From Bradyrhizobium erythrophlei (lineage in GTDB: Bacteria; Pseudomonadota; Alphaproteobacteria; Rhizobiales; Xanthobacteraceae), in contig FSRD01000003.1 in the NCBI GenBank assembly GCA_900129675.1, forward strand, positions 248,001 through 312,000: a stretch of DNA of 64,000 nucleotides, in the 5' to 3' direction. Shown here piece after piece: positions 42,804 to 51,716 of this stretch; the stretch's first letter is position 1; every line of letters begins with the position of its first letter. The translations under genes were made by a program, and so were the position numbers. The notes below the pieces were generated by a model. The model was not told the origin of the DNA, did no database searches, and saw nothing but the letters and a program-made list of their open reading frames with translations.

Positions 42804-43874
42804 CTATTCAGCGCTGCTCACCAGCTTGATCCGCGGCTTGGCGGCTTCCATCAGGCCGCGATAGGCGGCGAGATAATCCAGCGCCATGCGCCGTGCGGTG
42901 AAGCGCTTTTCGAATTGCCGGCGAATGACCGTCCGGTCGAGACCGGAGAGCCGGCCGACCGAAGCGACCGCGCTGGTTTCGTCCTCGACCACAAAACCGG
43001 TCAATCCGTCGTCGATGATTTCCGGCACCGATCCGCGATTGTAGGCAATGACGGGCGTACCGCAGGCCATCGCTTCGATCATGACCAGGCCGAACGGTTC
43101 CGGCCAGTCGATCGGCACCAACAGCCCGATCGCGCCGCTGAGGAAATCGGGTTTTTCGCGATCGCTGATCTCGCCGATATATTCGACCAGTGGATTGCCC
43201 GTGATCAGCGGGCAAATCAGCTCGTCGTAATATTCCTGGTCGGCGCGGTCGACCTTGGCGGCGATCTTCAGCGGCAGGCCGCAGCGGGTCGCGATCTTGA
43301 TCGCGCGGTCCACGCCCTTTTCCGGCGCGATCCGGCCAAGCACCGCGAGATAGGACGGCTTCACTGGCTGCGGCGTCAGCAACTTCTCCGGCAGGCCATG
43401 ATGGATGGTCCGCACCCAATTGGCCTGCGGCACCGGCCGCCGCTGCGCGTTGGAAATCGAAGTCACGGGAACTTTTGCGAAGGTCGTGAACACCGGCTGG
43501 TGCTCCGGCAGGTCGAGCCTGCCATGCAGCGTGGTCAGGAACGGCGTCGGCTGCCGGAAGAACAGGGAGAACGGATAGTAGTCGAGGTGAAAGTGCAGGA
43601 AATCAAATTCCTCTTCGTCACATTTTTGGCGAACGCGTTCCAGCATCACCATGTGCAGCGCGTTGGGATCGCGCACCGCGCCGTCGAGGCGGAGCGCCTT
43701 CGGCCATGTCGCGTCAAGTTTCGCTGACGTCCGCGAATCGCCGCTGGCGAAAAGGGTAACGTCGTGTCCCAACGCCACCAGTTCTTCGGTCAGCCAGTGC
43801 ACGACCCGTTCGGTGCCGCCGTACAGTTTGGGGGGAACAGCCTCCGTCAGCGGGGCAACCTGCGCGATGCGCAT
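42804..43874 (-). CDS. Glycosyltransferase family 4
   Basis: 356 residues from ATG 43874 (GGAGA 6 bases ahead); longer upstream frames have no homology. MRIAQVAPLTEAVPPKLYGGTERVV is the GT-B N-terminal loop binding the donor, VLGRIAPEKGVDRAI the start of the second domain, and PEPFGLVMIEAMACGTPVIA the EX7E motif of retaining GT4 enzymes. The donor sugar is unknown. A GGAAC-N16-CGTT promoter of general stress type lies upstream. The gene is divergent from an exporter and close to glycogen-type enzymes. Confidence 0.9.
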   Translation of the reverse strand: MRIAQVAPLTEAVPPKLYGGTERVVHWLTEELVALGHDVTLFASGDSRTSAKLDATWPKALRLDGAVRDPNALHMVMLERVRQKCDEEEFDFLHFHLDYYPFSLFFRQPTPFLTTLHGRLDLPEHQPVFTTFAKVPVTSISNAQRRPVPQANWVRTIHHGLPEKLLTPQPVKPSYLAVLGRIAPEKGVDRAIKIATRCGLPLKIAAKVDRADQEYYDELICPLITGNPLVEYIGEISDREKPDFLSGAIGLLVPIDWPEPFGLVMIEAMACGTPVIAYNRGSVPEIIDDGLTGFVVEDETSAVASVGRLSGLDRTVIRRQFEKRFTARRMALDYLAAYRGLMEAAKPRIKLVSSAE

Positions 43875-43944
43875 TTTTTCGTCTCCTGTGATGATAGATG
43901 AACAAAGCCCCATCCTCCGGTTGGCACCGGCATGCCAATACGGG

Positions 43945-43969
43945 AACGTTCTCGCGTTTGCGAAGTTCC
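43945..43969 (-). promoter_or_regulatory. EcfG (general stress response) promoter of the glycosyltransferase gene
   Basis: On the minus strand, GGAAC (43969-43965), 16 bases, CGTT (43948-43945). This is the alphaproteobacterial EcfG consensus GGAAC-N16/17-CGTT without mismatch. It lies about 70 bases upstream of the glycosyltransferase start, so the leader is about 60 bases. The remaining 304-bp divergent gap (43875-44178) shows no gene. On the plus strand the same DNA gives GGAAC-N16-AGTT, a weaker reading. Confidence 0.75.
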
Positions 43970-44178
43970 TTTTGCGCGTTGACGCTTCTTCCTTCGTCCA
44001 CACTGTCGTCTTGCTGATGCCATCTCGTGCGAACAAATTCCGGTTGCTGCTGATGCTGCAAAATTGTTGCGCAGTGATGGCCGTGTGCCGCGAAACCAAA
44101 ATCGCCCTTCTTCACGTAATCGTGCGCGGGGCCCCGTCGTAGGAATTCCCGTTCACCCTCAACAGGTTTGCAGAACTT

Positions 44179-45942
44179 ATGGACAATCTTTCCGGATATG
44201 CGCACCGTCCCTTTCGATTTGTGTTGCGCTATCTGCGCCGCCGTCTCGCATCGCATGCGGTCATCTTGTGCGCCGTTGTTGCGGCGGTTGCTTGCTCGGT
44301 AGGCACGCAGTACGGCGTCAAGAATCTGGTCGACAGCCTGACCGCGGGACCGTCGCACGCAGGCGGCGTATGGCTGGCATTCGTTTTCCTCATGTCGCTG
44401 ATCGCGGCCGATAATTTTCTGTGGCGGATCGCAAGCTGGACCGCGAGCTTCACGTTCGTCGGCGTCACCGGCGATTTGCGGCGCGAAATGTTCCGTCATC
44501 TGACCGGTCACGCGCCGAGCTACTTCTCCGACCGGCTGCCGGGAATGCTGACCAGCCGTATTACCGCGACCTCGAACGCGATCTTCACGGTCGAAAACAT
44601 GTTCGTGTGGAACGTGTTGCCGCCATGCATCGCCACCGTCTCGGCGATTGCCCTGATTGGAACCGTAAGCCTGCCGATGTCGGCGGGGCTGATCGTCGTC
44701 GCGGGAACCATGGTGCTGGCAATGTTCCGTATGGCGGCGGCCGGCAAGCCACTGCACGACGATTTTGCCGACAAGGCCGCCGCGGTCGACGGCGAAATGG
44801 TCGATGTCATCAACAATATGCCGCTGGTGCGGGCCTTCTGCGGGCTCAGCTACGAGCACGACCGGTTCGACGCGACCGTGAACCGGGAACTCGACGCCCG
44901 CGGGCGCAGCCTGCGCTATCTCGAAAAGCTGCGGCTGACCCATGCCGCCGTCACCGTCGTCCTGACCATTGCGCTGCTGGCTTGGGCCGTCACGCTATGG
45001 GAGCGCGGTGAGGCCACGACCGGCGATGTGGTGCTGGTTTGCACGCTCGGACTTTCGATCCTGAGCGCCACGCGTGACCTTGCCGTGGCCTTGGTCGACG
45101 TCACCCAGCACGTCGCCCGCCTGACCGAGGCGATCGCCACCTTGCTGCTGCCGCACGAGCTGCGCGACCATCCGGAAGCCGAGCCGCTGGTCAAGAGCGG
45201 TGCCGCCATCGCTTTCAATAACGTCACATTCCGCTATCCCGGCGGGGTTCAGGTGTTCGAAAAATTCAGCCTGCGCATCCAGCCCGGACAAAGGGTGGGA
45301 TTGGTGGGCCAGTCCGGCGGCGGGAAATCCAGTCTGTTCACGCTGCTGCAGCGCTTCTACGACGTCCAGCACGGCAGCATCATGATCGACGGCCAGGACA
45401 TCGCAAAGGTCACGCAGCAAAGCCTGCGCGAGGCGATCTCGGTGGTGCCGCAGGATATCTCGCTGTTCCACCGCTCGATCATGGAAAATATCCGCTACGG
45501 CCGGCCGAACGCGACCGACGGCGAAGTGCTGCGCGCGGCAATCGCGGCGCGCTGCGATTTCATCGAAAGTCTGCCCGAGGGCATGGCGACCATCGTCGGC
45601 GATCGTGGTATCAAGGTATCGGGCGGGCAGCGCCAGCGCATCGCCATTGCGCGCGCCTTCCTGAAGGACGCGCCGATCCTGCTGCTCGATGAGGCTACCG
45701 CAGCGCTCGACAGCGAATCGGAAGAGGCGATCCGCGAGTCGCTGTCCCGCCTGATGCGCGGACGAACCGTCGTCGCGATCGCCCATCGTCTGGCGACGCT
45801 GCGCAATTTCGATCGCGTGGTGATGCTGCAGGGCGGCCGCATCATCGAGGACGGGCCGCCGGATATTCTGTTGCAGGGGAAGGGCCCCTACCGCGAATTG
45901 GTCGCGCGCGAAATGGGCCGCCTCGCGTCGCATGCGGCCTGA
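44179..45942 (+). CDS. ABC exporter, fused permease-ATPase (MsbA-like half transporter)
   Basis: 587 residues. Six hydrophobic helices fill residues 20-310; the ATPase domain begins at about 335. Walker A GLVGQSGGGKSSLFTLL, Q-loop VVPQDISLFHRS, signature VSGGQRQRIAIARAF, Walker B PILLLDEATAALDSESE, switch AHRLATL. It works as a dimer and exports lipids, peptides or glycans. Gene neighbours (glycosyltransferase, glucosidase) suggest a glycan or lipid-linked sugar. The ribosome site is poor. Confidence 0.9.
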   Translation: MDNLSGYAHRPFRFVLRYLRRRLASHAVILCAVVAAVACSVGTQYGVKNLVDSLTAGPSHAGGVWLAFVFLMSLIAADNFLWRIASWTASFTFVGVTGDLRREMFRHLTGHAPSYFSDRLPGMLTSRITATSNAIFTVENMFVWNVLPPCIATVSAIALIGTVSLPMSAGLIVVAGTMVLAMFRMAAAGKPLHDDFADKAAAVDGEMVDVINNMPLVRAFCGLSYEHDRFDATVNRELDARGRSLRYLEKLRLTHAAVTVVLTIALLAWAVTLWERGEATTGDVVLVCTLGLSILSATRDLAVALVDVTQHVARLTEAIATLLLPHELRDHPEAEPLVKSGAAIAFNNVTFRYPGGVQVFEKFSLRIQPGQRVGLVGQSGGGKSSLFTLLQRFYDVQHGSIMIDGQDIAKVTQQSLREAISVVPQDISLFHRSIMENIRYGRPNATDGEVLRAAIAARCDFIESLPEGMATIVGDRGIKVSGGQRQRIAIARAFLKDAPILLLDEATAALDSESEEAIRESLSRLMRGRTVVAIAHRLATLRNFDRVVMLQGGRIIEDGPPDILLQGKGPYRELVAREMGRLASHAA

Positions 45943-46005
45943 TGTATCGCCGGTGTTGCGTTGGTCGTGCGTCTGTCGCCAGCCTGAAAACTGCTTGAGG
46001 TCGAA

Positions 46006-48207
46006 ATGGCAGCGGAAGTCGTGACTCAACTGACGGCGGTCCGTGCCGTCGAGCAGGTATCCGAATCCCCGTTCTACATCCCGATGACGGGGCCCGCGGC
46101 GCGGCCGCGGTGCTCGCTCAAGCATGACGACACCTTTATCGTGCTCGACAGCCACGGCGATATCGGCGCTTCCGCCGGCGGACCCGATGGGCTGTTCAAT
46201 GCCGACACCCGTTACCTTGCCCGGCTTGAAATGGTGCTGGATGAAGTCCAGCCGTTGCTGCTCGGCTCCAACCTGCGCGACGACAATTCGGCGCTGAGTA
46301 TCGACCTCACCAATTCCGACGTGTACCGCAACGGCCGCCTGGTGTTGCAGAAGGATACGCTGCACATCATGCGCACGATCTTCCTGTGGCGCGGCACCGC
46401 CTATCAGCGGATCGGCCTGCAAAACCACGGTGACCAGCCGGCGAGTTTCGACCTGACATTGTTGTTCGACAGTGACTTTGCCGACTTGTTCGAGGTGCGC
46501 GGCGAACGCCGCCCGCGCCGCGGCATCGGCTCGAGCAAGCTGCTGGGGCCGACCGATGTGGTGCTGGAATATAGCGGGCTGGACGCCCAATCGCGGATCA
46601 CCGCACTGCATTTCGAGCCGCGGCCGACGCGGCTTTCGGTCAATACCGCGACCTATCATTTCGATCTGGCGCCAAAACAGGTCACGTCGCTTTTCATCGC
46701 CGTATCCTGCAACAGGCCGATCATGCAAAAGCCGGTGCCGTTCTTCCGCGGTCTGCTGGCGCACCGCCGCGAGATGCGGCGCTCGACGGCAGGTGCGGCC
46801 AGCATCGAGACCTCGAACAGCATCTTCAACGAGGTGCTGTGCCAGGCGATGGCCGACCTCAACATGCTGATGACGGAAACGCCGCAGGGCCGATATCCCT
46901 ATGCCGGCATTCCCTGGTATTCTACGACGTTCGGCCGCGACGGCCTGATCACGGCGCTGCAGATGCTGTGGGTCGATCCGCGTATCGCCAAGGGCGTGCT
47001 CAAGCGGCTTGCGTTCTTCCAGGCCAAGGCCACGGATCCGCTTAACGACGCCGAACCCGGCAAGATCCTGCATGAAATGCGCGGCGGCGAGATGGCGGCG
47101 CTGCGGGAAGTGCCGTTCGCGCAATATTACGGCAGCGTCGATTCGACGCCGCTGTTCGTGCTGCTGGCCGGGCTCTATTTCGAACGCACCGGCGACGAGG
47201 AAACGCTGGCCGAATTGTGGCCTGCGATCGAGGCAGCGTTGCGGTGGATCGACGGTCCCGGCGATCCCGACCAGGACGGTTTTGTCGAATATCAACGCGC
47301 CACCGAGCAGGGGCTGGCCAATCAGGGCTGGAAGGATTCCTTCGACGCGATCTTTCATGCCAATGGGCAACTGGCGGAAGGCTACATCGCGCTGGCCGAA
47401 GTGCAGGGCTATGTGTTCGCCGGCAAGCGGCTGGCGGCGCGATGCGCACGCCGCCTCGGCATGACCGACATTTCGGCCAGGCTGGAATCGGAGGCCTTGC
47501 TCCTCGCCGAGCGTTTCGAGCAGGCGTTCTGGTGCGAGGAACTCGGCACCTACGCGCTGGCGCTCGATGGCACGAAGCAGCCATGCAGGGTGCGGACCTC
47601 CAACGCCGGGCAGCTCCTGTTCACCGGCATGGTGCGGAAGGACCGCGCCCGCCTGGCCGCCGCCGATTTGATGAGCCAGAAATTCTTTTCGGGATGGGGC
47701 ATCCGCACCGTCGCGCTTGGTGAAGCGCGCTACAATCCGATGTCCTATCACGACGGGTCGATCTGGCCGCACGACAATGCGCTGATCGCGCTCGGCCTCG
47801 CACACTATGGCCTGAAGCATTCGGTGGCGCATCTGTTCAAGGGCCTGTTCGACGCGGCGAGCTACATGGACCTGCGGCGGCTGCCCGAACTGTTCTGCGG
47901 GTTCCGGCGCGAGCGGCGGCGCGGGCCGGTGCTCTATCCGGTCGCCTGCGCGCCGCAGGCCTGGGCCAGCGCCACGCCCTTCAGCCTGCTGGAGGCCGCC
48001 CTCGGTCTCGAATTCGACGCCGCGCGCGGCGAGATCCGCCTGCGCAATCCGCGTCTGCCCGAATTCCTCAATGAGGTGGTGTTGCGCGACCTGCAGCTTG
48101 GGCCGTCGAGCGTCGATTTGCGGGTCCGCCGCCACGGCGAGGACGTCTCGCTCGAGGTGTTGCGCACCCGCGGTCATATTCAGGTATCGATCGTGCTGAC
48201 GCAATAA
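46006..48207 (+). CDS. Amylo-alpha-1,6-glucosidase family protein (glycogen debranching type)
   Basis: 733 residues. The N-terminal beta-domain (about 30-230) starts CSLKHDDTFIVLDSHGDIGASAGGPDGLFNADTRYLARLE, typical of the GDE_N bacterial domain. The (alpha/alpha)6 barrel follows: YPYAGIPWYSTTFGRDGLITALQ, EMRGGEMAALREVPFAQYYGSVDSTPLFV, YNPMSYHDGSIWPHDNALIALGL, with the acidic residues expected of the GH15/GH63-like clan. It would hydrolyse alpha-1,6 branch linkages of a glucan. It lies 63 bp after the exporter and is followed by a PRC-barrel gene. A cytoplasmic location is expected, with no signal peptide. Confidence 0.9.
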   Translation: MAAEVVTQLTAVRAVEQVSESPFYIPMTGPAARPRCSLKHDDTFIVLDSHGDIGASAGGPDGLFNADTRYLARLEMVLDEVQPLLLGSNLRDDNSALSIDLTNSDVYRNGRLVLQKDTLHIMRTIFLWRGTAYQRIGLQNHGDQPASFDLTLLFDSDFADLFEVRGERRPRRGIGSSKLLGPTDVVLEYSGLDAQSRITALHFEPRPTRLSVNTATYHFDLAPKQVTSLFIAVSCNRPIMQKPVPFFRGLLAHRREMRRSTAGAASIETSNSIFNEVLCQAMADLNMLMTETPQGRYPYAGIPWYSTTFGRDGLITALQMLWVDPRIAKGVLKRLAFFQAKATDPLNDAEPGKILHEMRGGEMAALREVPFAQYYGSVDSTPLFVLLAGLYFERTGDEETLAELWPAIEAALRWIDGPGDPDQDGFVEYQRATEQGLANQGWKDSFDAIFHANGQLAEGYIALAEVQGYVFAGKRLAARCARRLGMTDISARLESEALLLAERFEQAFWCEELGTYALALDGTKQPCRVRTSNAGQLLFTGMVRKDRARLAAADLMSQKFFSGWGIRTVALGEARYNPMSYHDGSIWPHDNALIALGLAHYGLKHSVAHLFKGLFDAASYMDLRRLPELFCGFRRERRRGPVLYPVACAPQAWASATPFSLLEAALGLEFDAARGEIRLRNPRLPEFLNEVVLRDLQLGPSSVDLRVRRHGEDVSLEVLRTRGHIQVSIVLTQ

Positions 48208-48252
48208 GTGTTTGTGCGCGCGATAGTGCTTCCGGCGTTAAGGGAGAGCCAC

Positions 48253-48738
48253 ATGCGGGCAAGTATGTTGATCGTGTTGGTCGCGGGGGCTCTTGCGGTA
48301 TTCGCCGCCGCGCGGGCGGCGGATGATTCCAGTCCGCCACCGGCGAGCAAAACCGCGCCCCAGGGGGCTGCGAAAGAACCGGCGCCGCCGCCATCGGTCA
48401 CCGTAATCGGCGCCCGCGATGCACACGGAATCCTCGGCCGCGAGGTCCGCAGCGCCGCCAACGAGGACATGGGGCGCATCGTCGACGTGATCGTCGATCG
48501 CGAAGGCACGGTACGCGCCGCCGTGATCGATTTCGGCGGCTTCCTCGGTGTCGGCAGCCGGAAAATCGTCGTCGACTGGAACGCGCTTCACTTCGGCAGC
48601 GTTGCCAACAAGAGCGACAGCATCACACTCGAGTTGACCAAGCAGCAGGTAACGGCGGCTCCGGAATACAAGGAAGACACGCCGCTTATTGTGCTTGGCG
48701 CGGCGGGCAGTTTGCGCCCCTGGGAATTTGATCACTGA
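48253..48738 (+). CDS. PRC-barrel domain protein, exported
   Basis: 161 residues from ATG 48253 (AAGGGAGAG ahead). A signal peptide (MRASMLIVLVAGALAVFAAARA) is followed by a Pro-rich linker, then a PRC-barrel from about 55 to 140: ILGREVRSAANEDMGRIVDVIVDREGTVRAAVIDFGGFLGVGSRKIVVDW. Such proteins are common in rhizobial stress and envelope loci; their molecular role is poorly known. It overlaps the following MFS gene as TGATG, so the two are translationally coupled. Confidence 0.88.
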   Translation: MRASMLIVLVAGALAVFAAARAADDSSPPPASKTAPQGAAKEPAPPPSVTVIGARDAHGILGREVRSAANEDMGRIVDVIVDREGTVRAAVIDFGGFLGVGSRKIVVDWNALHFGSVANKSDSITLELTKQQVTAAPEYKEDTPLIVLGAAGSLRPWEFDH

Positions 48739-50084
48739 TGGAGAATGACCTGGTCGCGCATCCGTCCCCCTCGCTGGACCGGATAGACGACGATCGTCGC
48801 AAGCGATCGGCCGGCCGCGATAAGCTTGTGCCGCTTCCTCCGGAGCCGCCGCTCGCCCCCCGGCCGCCGCCATCGCGCGAAAGCCAGCACGGGCTTGACT
48901 GGTTCATCTTCTTTCTGGCGGACGTTCAGACCGGTTTCGGCCCCTTCGTTGCGGTCTATCTGACCACGCAGAAATGGACCCAGGTCGAGATCGGCTTTGT
49001 GCTGTCGATCGGCGGCATCATCGGCCTGATCGGGCAGATGCCGGGCGGAGCGATTGTCGATGCCGCGCGTTCCGAACGGCTGATGGCAGGCCTTGCGGTT
49101 GCCACCATCGGCACCAGCGCGCTGGCCTACGCGGTGTGGCCGATCTTTCCCGTGGTGGCGGTGGCTGCGACGCTGCATGCGCTCGCGAGTTGCGTGCTCG
49201 GTCCCGCGATAGCCGCGATCAGCCTTGGCCTGGTCGGACCGCTCGCGATCGGCGAACGGCTCGGGCGAAATGCCCGCTTTGCGTCGCTGGGCAACGGCTC
49301 GGCGGCGGCGCTGATGGGGGCGTGCGGCTATCTGCTGTCGAGCCGATCGGTATTCCTCGTCACCTTCATCCTGGCGATACCGACGCTGCTGGCGCTGGGG
49401 CGGATCCGCGAGCGGGAGATCGACGTCGCGCAATGCCATGGCGAGGTCGTGCGCGACAAGCCTGACGCCGAAGCGACCAGCGTGTTCCATCTCGTGCGTC
49501 AGCGCCCGCTATTGATCTTTGCCGCCAGCATGCTGCTGTTCCAGCTCGCCAATGCCGCGATGCTGCCGCTGATGGCGGGCGTGGTCACGACGAGATCGAG
49601 CCAGTGGGCGCCGGTTTTGATCGCAGCCTGTATCATCGTGCCGCAGGCGATCGTGGCGCTGACCTCGCCATCGGTCGGACGCAAGGCGCAGGCGTGGGGC
49701 AGGCGGCCGCTGCTGCTGATGGCGTTCGCGGCGCTGGCGATCCGCGGATTGCTGTTTGCGATCGTGAAAGATCCCTATTTGCTGGTCGCCGTGCAGGTGT
49801 TCGACGGCATCACCGCCGCGGTGTTCAGCGTCATGGTGCCGCTGATCGTGGCCGACATCGCCTTCGGCAGTGGTCACTTCAACCTGGCGCAGGGCATCGT
49901 CGGCACCGCGGTCGGCATCGGGGCATCGTTCAGCACCGTGCTCGCCGGTTACGTCAGCGACAAGTTCGGCAGCAACACGGCTTTCATCGGCCTTGCGGCC
50001 GTCGCCGCACTGGGTCTTGCGATGATCTGGCTCATCATGCCGGAAACGCGGCGGACCAAAGAAGAGGTGTTCAAGCCCGCCTAG
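48738..50084 (+). CDS. MFS transporter, 12-TM
   Basis: 448 residues. A 50-residue polar N-terminus with a Pro-rich PPEPPLAPRPPPS stretch precedes the first helix (GLDWFIFFLADVQTGFGPFVAVYL). About 12 hydrophobic segments follow; GGIIGLIGQMPGGAIVDAARSERLM is the motif A loop. The substrate is unknown. It is coupled to the PRC-barrel gene and ends 4 bases inside a convergent GlgA fragment. Confidence 0.85.
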   Translation: MENDLVAHPSPSLDRIDDDRRKRSAGRDKLVPLPPEPPLAPRPPPSRESQHGLDWFIFFLADVQTGFGPFVAVYLTTQKWTQVEIGFVLSIGGIIGLIGQMPGGAIVDAARSERLMAGLAVATIGTSALAYAVWPIFPVVAVAATLHALASCVLGPAIAAISLGLVGPLAIGERLGRNARFASLGNGSAAALMGACGYLLSSRSVFLVTFILAIPTLLALGRIREREIDVAQCHGEVVRDKPDAEATSVFHLVRQRPLLIFAASMLLFQLANAAMLPLMAGVVTTRSSQWAPVLIAACIIVPQAIVALTSPSVGRKAQAWGRRPLLLMAFAALAIRGLLFAIVKDPYLLVAVQVFDGITAAVFSVMVPLIVADIAFGSGHFNLAQGIVGTAVGIGASFSTVLAGYVSDKFGSNTAFIGLAAVAALGLAMIWLIMPETRRTKEEVFKPA

Positions 50085-50376
50085 GCGCCGACGGTCTTCC
50101 GATACAGCGCGCTGCAATAGGCCGCCGAAAGGTCCCAGCCGAACGACTGCGCCATCGCACTGCGGCGCATGGAGTCGAGGCGGTCCTTTGCCATGAACGT
50201 CTCGAAGGCGCGGCGGATGCCGCCGAGGAAGGATTCGGTCGGGGGTTGCGCGAACAAAAATCCGGTTTCGCCGTCCTTGATGGTCTCGGCCAACCCGCCG
50301 GTCTGGTGACCGATCGGCAGCGATCCGAACCGCTGCGCATACATCTGGCTCAACCCGCACGGCTCGAACCGCGACG
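50081..50376 (-). pseudogene. Truncated copy of the glgA 3' end
   Basis: The minus strand encodes about 90 residues (SQMYAQRFGSLPIGHQTGGL to the stop at 50081) that match the C-terminus of the intact GlgA at 51717-53135 with about nine substitutions by my alignment. The DNA similarity stops abruptly near 50377, in the middle of the EPCGLSQ region, and no ADP-glucose-binding part exists. It is a partial duplication and is not functional as a synthase. Confidence 0.85.
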
Positions 50377-50466
50377 GGCGCGCTCACGGTGTTTCTCGCC
50401 AGCGACGCGGCGGCGTCGATCATCGGCATCGCGCTGCCGGTCGATGGCGGCTGGACCGCACACTGA
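50377..50466 (+). pseudogene. 3' remnant of an SDR gene (3-hydroxybutyrate dehydrogenase-like)
   Basis: On the plus strand the DNA reads GALTVFLASDAAASIIGIAL then PVDGGWTAH and a TGA at 50464. This is the unmistakable C-terminus of a classical SDR, most like 3-hydroxybutyrate dehydrogenases. No upstream part exists, because the reading runs directly into the antisense GlgA fragment at 50376. The two fragments share a breakpoint. Confidence 0.8.
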
Positions 50467-50545
50467 AATGTGAACGGCTGAGGTAACAAATGCAGATCGC
50501 GCGCGAACCTCTGGGAGTGTGCGAGATATCCAAAGGGAGCGTGAC

Positions 50546-51709
50546 ATGATTGACGGTCAGGACAACTGCACTTCGCCGAATATGAGCCCGCTGGGCAAGT
50601 CCGAACCGGGTCAGGTCGTGCTGGTGCTGCAGGGCGGCGGTGCGCTCGGCTCCTATCAGGCCGGCGTCTATCAGGCGCTGCATGAGGCCGGCATCGAGCC
50701 GGACTGGATCATCGGCACCTCGATCGGCGCCATCAATGCCAGCCTGATCGCGGGCAATTCGCCGCAAAACCGGCTGTCGCGGTTGCGGGAATTCTGGAAG
50801 AAGATGGAGCAGAATCCAATCTGGAGTTTTCGCGACATATTTCCCGGTTTCAACGAAAAGCTGTCCTACTGGTCGACGGTGACCAACGGCATTCCCGGCT
50901 TCTTCCGGCCGAACCCGCTGGCGCATGCCGGCGACAGCTATCCGCTTGGCGCCGACCAGGCCGGCTACTATTCGACCTCGCCGCTGGAGCGGACGCTGGC
51001 CGAGCTGGTCGATTTCGATCTGGTCAACCGTTGTATGCCGCGCCTGACGGTGGGCGCCGCCCACGTCCGCACCAGCCAGATGCGCTATTTCGACAGCCGC
51101 GACGGCGAACTTGGCGTCAAGCACATCATGGCCTCAGGCGCGCTGCCGCCGGCATTTCCCGCCGTGCGCATCGATGACGAACTGTATTGGGATGGCGGCA
51201 TCCTGTCGAACACGCCGACCGAAGCCGTGTTCGACGACAACCCGCGCAAGAATTCGCTGATCTTCGCCGTGCATTTGTGGAATCCGTCCGGCGCGGAGCC
51301 GACCACGATGGCGGAGGTGCTGAACCGGCACAAGGACGTGCAGTATTCGAGCCGGATCGCCAGCCAGATCGCGCGTCAGCAGCAGGCGCATCGCCTGCGC
51401 CACGTCATCAATCAACTGGCCGCGCGGCTACCGGAGGCCGAACGCCAAAGCGAAGTGGTGCGCGAATTGGCGAGCTACGGCTGCTCGACACGGATGCACG
51501 TGGTGCGGTTGCTGGCGCCGCAGCTCGATCGCGAGAACCACACCAAGGACATCGACTTCAGCCCGTCCGGCATCATGCAGCGCTGGGACGCCGGCTATCG
51601 CCACACCAGAGCCGTGCTCAAGCGCAGGCCGTGGGTCGGCGAATTCGATTCGCTCTCGGGCGTCATTCTTCACGAGCAAATGGAGACCATGCCGGAAGCG
51701 GCTGAGTGA
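50546..51709 (+). CDS. Patatin-like phospholipase with DUF3734 C-terminus
   Basis: 387 residues from ATG 50546 (AAAGGGAG ahead). Oxyanion-hole QGGGALGSYQAG at 29-40, nucleophile elbow GTSIG at 57-61 (Ser59), catalytic Asp216 in YWDGG. The C-terminal ~100 residues (SRIASQIARQQQAHRLRHVI, FSPSGIMQRWDAGYRHTRAVL) are the DUF3734 type. It is a lipid acyl hydrolase or a related esterase; in several rhizobia, as I recall, such genes sit next to 3-hydroxybutyrate dehydrogenase, which fits the SDR remnant upstream. It is convergent with glgA (7 bp). Confidence 0.9.
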   Translation: MIDGQDNCTSPNMSPLGKSEPGQVVLVLQGGGALGSYQAGVYQALHEAGIEPDWIIGTSIGAINASLIAGNSPQNRLSRLREFWKKMEQNPIWSFRDIFPGFNEKLSYWSTVTNGIPGFFRPNPLAHAGDSYPLGADQAGYYSTSPLERTLAELVDFDLVNRCMPRLTVGAAHVRTSQMRYFDSRDGELGVKHIMASGALPPAFPAVRIDDELYWDGGILSNTPTEAVFDDNPRKNSLIFAVHLWNPSGAEPTTMAEVLNRHKDVQYSSRIASQIARQQQAHRLRHVINQLAARLPEAERQSEVVRELASYGCSTRMHVVRLLAPQLDRENHTKDIDFSPSGIMQRWDAGYRHTRAVLKRRPWVGEFDSLSGVILHEQMETMPEAAE

Positions 51710-51716
51710 GCGGGGC

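Noticed and set aside
43964..44178. Clear promoter for the ABC exporter gene
   Set aside because: Only the weak plus-strand reading GGAAC-N16-AGTT exists, more than 200 bases upstream; not enough to annotate.
44995..48204. Open frame of over 1000 codons on the minus strand opposite the ABC exporter and glucosidase genes
   Set aside because: Antisense shadow of two clear genes; no motif, no ribosome site, composition typical of reverse reading of GC-rich codons.
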